20,742 bases of DNA from JABCPE02 sp963530295 (lineage in GTDB: Bacteria; Bacteroidota; Bacteroidia; Flavobacteriales; Weeksellaceae), in assembly GCA_963530295.1 (NCBI GenBank), contig CAUSCF010000025.1:1-20742 (forward strand), in the 5' to 3' direction. The position numbers and the translations under genes are program-made. A model generated the notes under the pieces. That model did no database searches. It was not told where the DNA came from and saw only the letters and a program-made list of their open reading frames with translations. Of the stretch, positions 15,445 through 20,742 are shown piece by piece (position 1 is the first letter of the stretch; the number at the start of each line of letters is the position of its first letter).

Positions 15445-16113
15445 TTAGTCTATAATCAAACCATCTTTCATGGTTAGTTTCCTGTCTGTGCTTTCTGCTA
15501 ATATCGGGTTGTGAGTGATAATGACAAAAGTCTGATTGTATTTTTCCCTCAAATCAAAAAACAACTGATGCAGAGAATCTGCGTTTTTGGAGTCAAGGTT
15601 TCCCGTAGGCTCATCAGCAAAAATAATTTTAGGCGAATTTATCAACGCGCGGATAACGGCCACCCTTTGCGCTTCACCGCCAGAGAGCATTTTTGGTTTG
15701 TAATGGATGCGGTCTACTACATTTAAGTCTTCGAAAAGCTGAATCGCTTTTTCTTTATAATCTTTTACATTTTTCCCAGCGATTCTTATGGGCATCATCA
15801 CATTTTCTAAAGCTGTAAACTCTGGCAAAAGCTGATGGTGCTGAAAAACAAAACCAATGTTTTGGTTTCGGAATTTTGATAATTCTTTGTCATTCATTTT
15901 TAGGAAAGATTCTCCAAAAAGAAGGATTTCTGTTTCGTGTTTTTGAATATCCGAAGGCAGGTCCAAAGTCCCTAAAATCTGCAGAAGAGTGGATTTCCCA
16001 GCTCCAGATTCTCCTACAATAGAGACGATTTCGCCTTTGTGAATTTCTAAATTTACTCCTTTGAGAACTTCCAGCTCTCCATAAGATTTATGAATGTTTT
16101 TTGCTTTTATCAT
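15445..16113 (-). CDS. lolD: ABC transporter ATP-binding protein, LolD-type
   Basis: A 222-residue cytoplasmic ATPase of the LolD/MacB group. It has Walker A GESGAGKST (34-42), Q-loop GFVFQHHQLLPEFTALENVM, signature LSGGEAQRVAVIRAL, Walker B IIFADEPTGNLDS and the switch histidine in IITHNP. 'QxHxLLPEFTALENVM' is characteristic of LolD, which powers release of lipoproteins from the inner membrane with LolC/E. No LolC/E partner is in the window, so another MacB-like exporter role is possible. The ATG at 16113 (MIKAKNIHKSYG) is preferred over one at 16128 because it matches the usual family start. The gene has its own promoter and converges on the frameshifted gene. Confidence 0.9.
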   Translation of the reverse strand: MIKAKNIHKSYGELEVLKGVNLEIHKGEIVSIVGESGAGKSTLLQILGTLDLPSDIQKHETEILLFGESFLKMNDKELSKFRNQNIGFVFQHHQLLPEFTALENVMMPIRIAGKNVKDYKEKAIQLFEDLNVVDRIHYKPKMLSGGEAQRVAVIRALINSPKIIFADEPTGNLDSKNADSLHQLFFDLREKYNQTFVIITHNPILAESTDRKLTMKDGLIID

Positions 16114-16147
16114 GTTTGAATTTAGCATAAACTGATTATGCCCGTGG

Positions 16148-16156
16148 GCAAAGATA
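16148..16156 (-). promoter_or_regulatory. -7 promoter box for the lolD-like gene
   Basis: The minus strand reads TATCTTTGC, an exact match to TAnnTTTGC, 34 bases before the preferred start at 16113. It sits back to back with the promoter of the divergent Imm40-like gene. Confidence 0.6.
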
Positions 16157-16170
16157 ATAAACTTTTAGTT

Positions 16171-16201
16171 TTTGGGATTTCTTTTTTGTTTATAATTTTG
16201 C
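16171..16201 (+). promoter_or_regulatory. -33/-7 promoter for the Imm40-like gene
   Basis: TTTG at 16171-16174 and TAATTTTGC at 16193-16201 are separated by 18 bases, the best complete promoter in the window. The ATG follows at 16222. The promoter lies inside the longer open frame that starts at 16138, ruling out that longer start. Confidence 0.7.
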
Positions 16202-16221
16202 TTAGGAATATAGATTTTAGA

Positions 16222-16608
16222 ATGAAAAAAGAATTATGGTATTTAGGTTTTCTGAACGAAAAGGGTAGAGCTTTATCAGTTGATTATCAGAGCGAAGAAA
16301 AGGCTTTATCGGTAGAAGATGCTTTACAGGCCATAGAATTATTAAGCGAAGAAGAAATCGTAATCTATGGAGGAGATATTCTCACGGAAGCCGATGGAGA
16401 GCTTGTTTATGCTCATGATATTTTGGGAAAAGAATACTATTATCTGAACTGGTATTGTGATAAATTAGAGGATGAAGATAGAGCAGATTACTTGCAAAGA
16501 AGCTATGATAAAGCCAAAGAGGGAATCATGGAAGCGAAAAAAGCAGCTGAGCGATTGAGTAAAAAATGTTACATTGTGCTGGTTACAGAATATATTCATT
16601 TAACCTAA
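16222..16608 (+). CDS. Small acidic protein, Imm40-like immunity protein candidate
   Basis: A 128-residue soluble protein starting at MKKELWYLGFLNEKGR. Its middle carries SVEDALQAIELLSEEEIVIYGGDILTEADG (seen as DALQAIE, then IYGGDI), followed by LNWYCDKLEDEDRADYLQRS and a Lys-rich amphipathic helix. The order 'A(L)xAIExL... GGDV/I ... NWYCD' followed by 'SxxKAKEYI'-like text resembles the Imm40 family of immunity proteins to polymorphic toxins, from memory. No toxin or secretion gene is adjacent, so it would be an orphan immunity gene. An open frame extends upstream to 16138 with a hydrophobic stretch, but the promoter lies within that extension, so I reject it. The gene is divergent from lolD and 41 bases upstream of trmD, which has its own -7 box. 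Confidence 0.6.
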   Translation: MKKELWYLGFLNEKGRALSVDYQSEEKALSVEDALQAIELLSEEEIVIYGGDILTEADGELVYAHDILGKEYYYLNWYCDKLEDEDRADYLQRSYDKAKEGIMEAKKAAERLSKKCYIVLVTEYIHLT

Positions 16609-16625
16609 AAATGATAAAATATTAT

Positions 16626-16634
16626 TATTTTTGC
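16626..16634 (+). promoter_or_regulatory. -7 promoter box for trmD
   Basis: TATTTTTGC is an exact -7 match only 15 bases before the trmD ATG, implying a very short leader. No clear -33 element is present. Confidence 0.6.
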
Positions 16635-16649
16635 CGAAAATTCTGATTT

Positions 16650-17324
16650 ATGAGGATAGATATCATCACTGTGGTTCCAGAACTGATGGAAAGCCCTTTT
16701 AAGGTTTCGATGCTAAAAAGAGCGATAGAAAAAGAGCTGGCGGAAATACATTTCCATAATGTAAGAGATTATTCCACGAATAATTATAAACAAATAGATG
16801 ACACCCAGTATGGTGGCGGCGCAGGAATGGTAATGATGGTGGAACCGCTGGATAAATGCATTTCTCAGCTAAAATCAGAGCGAAACTATGATGAAATCAT
16901 CTATCTGACGCCAGATGGCAAGACACTCAATCAAAAAATAGCAAACAGCCTTTCACTGAAAGAAAACTTGATTTTAATCTGTGGGCATTATAAGGGTATT
17001 GACCAGAGAGTGAGGGATTTACATGTAACGATGGAGATATCCATTGGGGATTTTGTCCTTACAGGAGGGGAGCTGGCGGCATGTGTCCTTGTGGATTCTG
17101 TGGTCAGACTATTACCAGGGGTTCTGAATGATGAGCAGTCGGCTCTTACGGATAGTTTTCAGGATAATCTTCTTTCACCGCCGATATACACACGCCCAGA
17201 AGTTTATAAAGGGCTTGAAGTTCCGAAAGTTCTTTTGAGTGGTAATTTTGCAGCGATAGAGCAGTGGAGACACGAAAAAGCGCTAGAAATCACCCAGCAG
17301 AAGCGCCCAGACTTATTGGATTAA
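16650..17324 (+). CDS. trmD: tRNA (guanine(37)-N1)-methyltransferase
   Basis: TrmD transfers a methyl group from S-adenosylmethionine to N1 of G37 next to the anticodon, preventing +1 frameshifting. The 224-residue protein is of normal length. It starts MRIDIITVVPELME and shows DDTQYGGGAGMVM (50-62), the knot-forming CGHYKGIDQRV from residue 111, and ISIGDFVLTGGELAA from 130, the trefoil-knot cofactor site. The C-terminal domain ends with PPIYTRPEVYKGLEVPKVLL and the conserved HEKALE helix. All hallmarks are intact. It is commonly neighboured by rpsP, rimM and rplS, but none of those is present here, so the classical operon is broken up, as is frequent in Bacteroidota. Confidence 0.97.
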   Translation: MRIDIITVVPELMESPFKVSMLKRAIEKELAEIHFHNVRDYSTNNYKQIDDTQYGGGAGMVMMVEPLDKCISQLKSERNYDEIIYLTPDGKTLNQKIANSLSLKENLILICGHYKGIDQRVRDLHVTMEISIGDFVLTGGELAACVLVDSVVRLLPGVLNDEQSALTDSFQDNLLSPPIYTRPEVYKGLEVPKVLLSGNFAAIEQWRHEKALEITQQKRPDLLD

Positions 17325-17390
17325 ATAATTTAAATTTTCAAAGGATTTTTGCTAAAAAAATGATACCTTGCGGTATATTTTAGGATAACG

Positions 17391-18344
17391 ATGAAGAGTC
17401 ATAAAGAACTGGCGGTTTTTTATAATGTGGAAAATCTTTTTCCGCCCGATGAGAAATTTGTAAAAGGGGAGAGTAAAAAATTCTCTGGCCTGAAAAAATG
17501 GAATGAATGGCGGTATAAACACAAGTTGCAGAGGCTTTCTCATGTCTTTGGACTTATTAAACAGGAAAAAGGTGAGCTTCCTTTCATCATTGGGCTAGCG
17601 GAAATTGCTGATAATTCAGTATTGGAAGATTTGATTCAGCAGCCTGTTTTTGATGGCAGATATGCTTATGTGCATTATGACTCTTTGGATGAAAGAGGCG
17701 TGGATACGGCACTTCTTTATGACAAAACAAAAATAGATATTATAGATTCTGATACGATAAGTTTTATTTTTGAATTTGAAGAAGATGGTGTGGATGGCAT
17801 GGATACGACTAGAGATATTCTTCATTGCAAAGTCCGATACAGAGGCGATATTCTCAATATTTTCGTTCTTCATCTGCCATCAAAAAGAGATGATGGCATC
17901 AATCAGCCCAAAAGGGACTATATCTTAAACGAAGTCAAAGAAAAAACATTGGCTCTTCTTAAAGATAACAGGGAAGCCGTGATACTTTTGGGAGATTTCA
18001 ATGAAAATCCCTATGCAGAAAATATGAACTTTTTGCTCTATAATGATGGCTCGGAAAAGATTTTGGAAAATCCTTTTTCGAAGTTGTATCATGAGCGTAA
18101 GTTTTCCACTTTTTACTCAAAACAAGGACTTTTATTTGACCAAATTATACTTTCTGGGTATTTCTATGGACAAAATTCTCTATTGAAATTTGAGAAAGCG
18201 GAAGTTTTTGCGCATAATGACCTCAGAACCAGAGATGGAAAATATCAGGGAAAACCATTTCGTACCTATGCAGGAACGCGGTATTTAGGAGGGTATAGTG
18301 ACCATTTCCCTGTTTTGGTGGAATTAAAAGTATCAAATCATTAA
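17391..18344 (+). CDS. Endonuclease/exonuclease/phosphatase family protein
   Basis: A 317-residue protein of the DNase I-like EEP fold. Metal-binding and catalytic motifs are in order: FYNVENLF (10-17, metal-coordinating N/E), GLAEIAD (the conserved Glu position), LHLPSKRDD (catalytic His region), LGDFNENPY (D202 and N204 in GDFN) and YSDHFPVL near the C terminus (D304, H305). No signal peptide is evident, so it is likely cytoplasmic. Members hydrolyse phosphodiester or phosphomonoester bonds in nucleic acids, lipids or nucleotides, and the substrate cannot be told. It follows trmD after 66 bases that hold no obvious promoter, and precedes the cvfB-like gene by 38 bases. Confidence 0.9.
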   Translation: MKSHKELAVFYNVENLFPPDEKFVKGESKKFSGLKKWNEWRYKHKLQRLSHVFGLIKQEKGELPFIIGLAEIADNSVLEDLIQQPVFDGRYAYVHYDSLDERGVDTALLYDKTKIDIIDSDTISFIFEFEEDGVDGMDTTRDILHCKVRYRGDILNIFVLHLPSKRDDGINQPKRDYILNEVKEKTLALLKDNREAVILLGDFNENPYAENMNFLLYNDGSEKILENPFSKLYHERKFSTFYSKQGLLFDQIILSGYFYGQNSLLKFEKAEVFAHNDLRTRDGKYQGKPFRTYAGTRYLGGYSDHFPVLVELKVSNH

Positions 18345-18382
18345 AAAAATCCCAAATAGGGGAAATAAAACAATAAAAACTA

Positions 18383-19207
18383 ATGGAATTAGGAAAAATA
18401 CAAACGCTAACAGTCTCAGAACGAAATCATCAGGGCGTTTATTTAGAAGATAAAAATAATGAAAAATGTTTTCTCCCGAAGATTTTTTCTGATGAAAGCT
18501 GGAATACAGGTGATAAAGTAGAAGTGTTTGTTTATCAGGATAATAACCAACTACAAGCGACCATAGAAACGCCATTCTGCCAAGTTGGGGAGTTTGCGGT
18601 TATGACCTGCACCCATACCCTTCCGAGCGGGGCTTTTATGGATTGGGGGATTATTAAGGATTTATTTATCCCTTATAAACAGCAGAAAACCAAGATAATA
18701 GAGGGTAAAAAATACTTGGTCTATGTCTATATCGATGAAGAAACGGGGCTTTTGACAGGGACGACTAAATTTAAAAGAAATCCACAGTATCAGGAACTTC
18801 CATTTAAAAAAGGGGATAAAGTTTCTTTAATCATAGCCAATGAATCTGAGCTTGGCTGGAATGTCATCATCAATCAAAAATATATAGGATTGGTTTATTT
18901 TTCGGATATTTACAAAAAACTTTATCCATTTTCAGAGGAAGTAGGATACATCAAAAACCTTCGTGAAGATGGGAAAATAGATGTTTCTATACAGCCAGAA
19001 GGATACCAGAATATGGATGAATTTAAGCAGAAAATATTAGAAAAACTGGAGCAGGGCTATGGGCTTTTGTATCTTTCTGATGAGTCTTCGCCAGAGGAAA
19101 TAAAGGAAGAACTGCAAATGAGCAAGAAAAACTTTAAAAAGGCTATCGGAGGGCTTTATAAGGATAAAATCATAGAAATCCTAGATGATAGAATCAAGCT
19201 TTTGTAA
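18383..19207 (+). CDS. S1 RNA-binding domain protein, CvfB/YitL-like
   Basis: A 274-residue soluble protein matching CvfB-type regulators in length and layout: tandem S1-like OB folds followed by a winged helix. The first OB fold is about residues 1-62, starting LGKIQTLTVSERNHQGVYL. The second starts near 67 with VGEFAVMTCTHTLPSGAFMD and contains WGIIKDLFIPY, a typical S1 strand pattern. A third S1-like region lies around 145-215. The C-terminal helix-turn-wing runs from LYLSDESSPEEIKEELQMSK to the end and includes FKKAIGGLYK. In Firmicutes CvfB binds RNA and influences virulence-gene expression; in Bacteroidota the role is unknown. It is probably co-transcribed with the EEP gene upstream and the ArsC/Spx-like gene downstream. 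Confidence 0.85.
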   Translation: MELGKIQTLTVSERNHQGVYLEDKNNEKCFLPKIFSDESWNTGDKVEVFVYQDNNQLQATIETPFCQVGEFAVMTCTHTLPSGAFMDWGIIKDLFIPYKQQKTKIIEGKKYLVYVYIDEETGLLTGTTKFKRNPQYQELPFKKGDKVSLIIANESELGWNVIINQKYIGLVYFSDIYKKLYPFSEEVGYIKNLREDGKIDVSIQPEGYQNMDEFKQKILEKLEQGYGLLYLSDESSPEEIKEELQMSKKNFKKAIGGLYKDKIIEILDDRIKLL

Positions 19208-19236
19208 ATATGAATCTGTAAAAGAATTATTTAATA

Positions 19237-19602
19237 ATGAAAAAAGTATTTTATCTAAAAACATGCAGCACATGCAAGAGAATAATGTCTGAATTTGACC
19301 TTACAGACTGGGAAATCCGAGAACTGAAATCCGAGAATGTAACCAGCGAAGAACTTCAGGAAATGTACAAAATCACAGGAAGTTATGAGGCGCTTTTCAG
19401 TAAAAAATCTACTCAAATAAAGGCAAGAGAAATAGATGTGAAAACGCTGAAAGAAGAGGATTTCAGGGACTTGATTTTAGACCATTATAGTTTTCTGAAG
19501 CGCCCTGTTTTTCTTACCGAAAAAGAAATTTTCGTGGGAAGTGAGAAGAAAAATTTAGAAAACCTAAAAATATTCTTTGAAACTAAAAACGATACAAAAT
19601 AA
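19237..19602 (+). CDS. ArsC/Spx-like thioredoxin-fold protein (arsenate reductase family)
   Basis: A 121-residue protein of standard ArsC/Spx size. The first strand FYLKTCSTCKR carries a C10-S-T-C13 motif, and the C-terminal half has FLKRPVFLTEKEIFVG, the conserved 'RPVxxxxxxxxxG' region. The CxxC pair is typical of Spx-like redox proteins, while classical arsenate reductases of this fold use a single N-terminal Cys with downstream Arg residues. No ars operon genes are nearby, so arsenic detoxification is not supported by context. It is likely a redox-related cytoplasmic protein in the trmD-cvfB cluster. Confidence 0.87.
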   Translation: MKKVFYLKTCSTCKRIMSEFDLTDWEIRELKSENVTSEELQEMYKITGSYEALFSKKSTQIKAREIDVKTLKEEDFRDLILDHYSFLKRPVFLTEKEIFVGSEKKNLENLKIFFETKNDTK

Positions 19603-19625
19603 AAGAGGAAATAATTTAATTTGAT

Positions 19626-19633
19626 TAACTTTG
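19626..19633 (+). promoter_or_regulatory. -7 promoter box for the aminotransferase gene
   Basis: TAACTTTG matches TAnnTTTG, 28 bases before the ATG at 19661. The upstream TTTG at 19620-19623 is too close to serve as its -33 element. Confidence 0.45.
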
Positions 19634-19660
19634 TAGAAATTTGTAAAAAAATAAATAAAA

Positions 19661-20742
19661 ATGGAAAAACTTTCTGATAGACTCAATAGACTGAGCTATT
19701 CCAAGACTTTCGTGATGACTAATAAAGCCAGAGAAATGAAAAGTCAAGGAATAGATGTGATAAGCCTTACACTGGGAGAACCTGATTTTGATGTTCCAGA
19801 TAATATCAAACAAGCGGCAATAGATGCTATTCACCAAAATTACAGTCACTATTCGCCTGTTACAGGGTTTTTAGAACTTCGTGAGGCGGTTTGTAAAAAA
19901 CTAAAAAGAGATAATAATCTTGACTACAAACCAAACCAAATCTGCGTTTCTAACGGAGCGAAACAATCTATTTTCAATGTATTGGCTTCTGTTGTAAATG
20001 ATGGTGATGAAGTAATCTTACCAACGCCATACTGGGTAAGTTATGATGAAATGGTAAAAATGATGGGCGGTGTTTCTATTTTTGTCAATACAACGATAGA
20101 TACAGATTTCAAGATGACAGCGGCTCAGCTGGAAGCGGCAATTACTCCTAAAACTAAGGCTTTGCTATTCAGTTCTCCATGTAATCCTTCTGGAAGTTTC
20201 TACGAAAGAGAAGAGTTGGAGGCTATTGCAAATGTTATCGCAAAATATCCGCAAATTACCATTATTTCTGATGAAATCTATGAATTTATCAATTATGGTG
20301 GAAAACATACATCTATTGCAGAATTTCCGCAAGTGTATGAGCAGACTGCTGTAATCAACGGAATGTCAAAGGCTTTCGCGATGACAGGATGGAGAATAGG
20401 TTACTCTGCGTGTCCTACTTGGCTTGCTGCCGCTTGTGACAAGGTGCAGGGACAGATGACTTCTGGTGCGAATACCATTGCGCAGAGAGCTTCTATCACA
20501 GCATTAGAAACCAATCCTTCTGAATACAGATACATGATTGATAGCTTTGAAAAGAGAAGAGAACTGGTTTTCAATCTTTTAAAAGAAATAAAAGGTTTCA
20601 AAATCAACAAGCCAAAAGGAGCTTTTTATATGTTCCCAGATATTTCTCACTACATAGGTCAGACTTTGGACGGCGTGAAAATCAATGATTCTGATGACTT
20701 TGCGATGTATCTTTTAGAAAAAGCACATGTGGCAACAGTGGG
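19661..20742 (+). CDS. Pyridoxal-phosphate aminotransferase, aspartate aminotransferase type (3' end outside window)
   Basis: The open frame runs from the ATG at 19661 through the window end, covering about 360 residues and lacking only the C-terminal end. It is a fold-type I, class I aminotransferase. It shows LTLGEPDFDVP near the N terminus, YSPVTGFLELREAV, cofactor-binding SSPCNPSG (N175), ISDEIYEF (D204 and Y207) and NGMSKAFAMTGWRIGY with the Schiff-base lysine K237 and R245. This pattern fits the prokaryotic aspartate (Ig) subgroup, which transfers the amino group between aspartate and 2-oxoglutarate, though related prephenate or broad-specificity enzymes look alike. A -7 box upstream suggests independent transcription. 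Confidence 0.93.
   Translation, partial: MEKLSDRLNRLSYSKTFVMTNKAREMKSQGIDVISLTLGEPDFDVPDNIKQAAIDAIHQNYSHYSPVTGFLELREAVCKKLKRDNNLDYKPNQICVSNGAKQSIFNVLASVVNDGDEVILPTPYWVSYDEMVKMMGGVSIFVNTTIDTDFKMTAAQLEAAITPKTKALLFSSPCNPSGSFYEREELEAIANVIAKYPQITIISDEIYEFINYGGKHTSIAEFPQVYEQTAVINGMSKAFAMTGWRIGYSACPTWLAAACDKVQGQMTSGANTIAQRASITALETNPSEYRYMIDSFEKRRELVFNLLKEIKGFKINKPKGAFYMFPDISHYIGQTLDGVKINDSDDFAMYLLEKAHVATV

Noticed and set aside
16138..16221. N-terminal hydrophobic extension of the Imm40-like protein
   Set aside because: A full -33/-7 promoter lies inside this stretch, so it should be untranscribed; the apparent membrane segment is promoter DNA read as codons.
17363..17376. ATACC-TTGC-GGTAT hairpin after trmD as a terminator
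   Set aside because: A 5-base stem with only a weak following T stretch; too weak to call.
1..20742. tRNA, rRNA, CRISPR arrays, insertion sequences or attachment repeats
   Set aside because: No cloverleaf-like segments, regularly spaced repeats, transposase motifs or paired direct repeats were recognised by eye; a dedicated scan was not possible.

Overview
The window looks like chromosomal DNA from a member of the Bacteroidota, most likely Flavobacteriia in the Chryseobacterium/Riemerella/Bergeyella (Weeksellaceae) range. The evidence is the low-GC sequence, a SusC/SusD outer-membrane pair, the near absence of Shine-Dalgarno sequences, and repeated Bacteroidota-type -7 promoter boxes (TAnnTTTG, usually TAnnTTTGC) a short way upstream of start codons. 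No rRNA, tRNA, CRISPR array or insertion sequence was recognised, and no gene-free stretch exceeds 300 bases.

Layout. Positions 1-1133 (minus strand) hold a VOC/glyoxalase-family gene cut by the window edge, an MmcQ/YjbR-family gene, and an acidic protein resembling SMI1/KNR4 (SUKH) immunity proteins. Positions 1320-8334 (plus) hold a three-gene nutrient-acquisition operon: a secreted HExxHxxGxxH zinc metalloprotease, a SusC-type TonB-dependent channel and a SusD lipoprotein. It ends in a strong terminator and probably serves capture and uptake of peptides or protein. Valyl-tRNA synthetase (8447-11056) follows with its own promoter and terminator.

Positions 11112-13171 form the most interesting segment. 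A very AT-rich two-gene cassette (OLD/RecF-like AAA ATPase plus DUF4276 Toprim-like protein) has the architecture of split anti-phage systems such as PARIS, AbiL and RloAB. It sits between two short coding remnants. These look like the first ~24 and last ~33 codons of a large restriction-modification gene of the fused N6-methylase/specificity type. The simplest reading is that an older restriction gene was replaced by a different defence module in the same chromosomal slot.

Positions 13226-16608 hold a tatA-like gene abutting a PAP2 phosphatase gene, a convergent secreted MORN-repeat (YwqK-like) gene, a frameshifted secreted carboxypeptidase-regulatory-like gene, a LolD-type ABC ATPase on the minus strand, and a divergent small gene resembling Imm40 immunity proteins. 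Positions 16650-20742 hold plus-strand core genes: trmD, an endonuclease/exonuclease/phosphatase-family protein, a CvfB-like S1 RNA-binding protein, an ArsC/Spx-like protein and an aspartate-aminotransferase-type enzyme cut by the window end.

All family calls come from reading motifs and from memory of family signatures; no database search was run.
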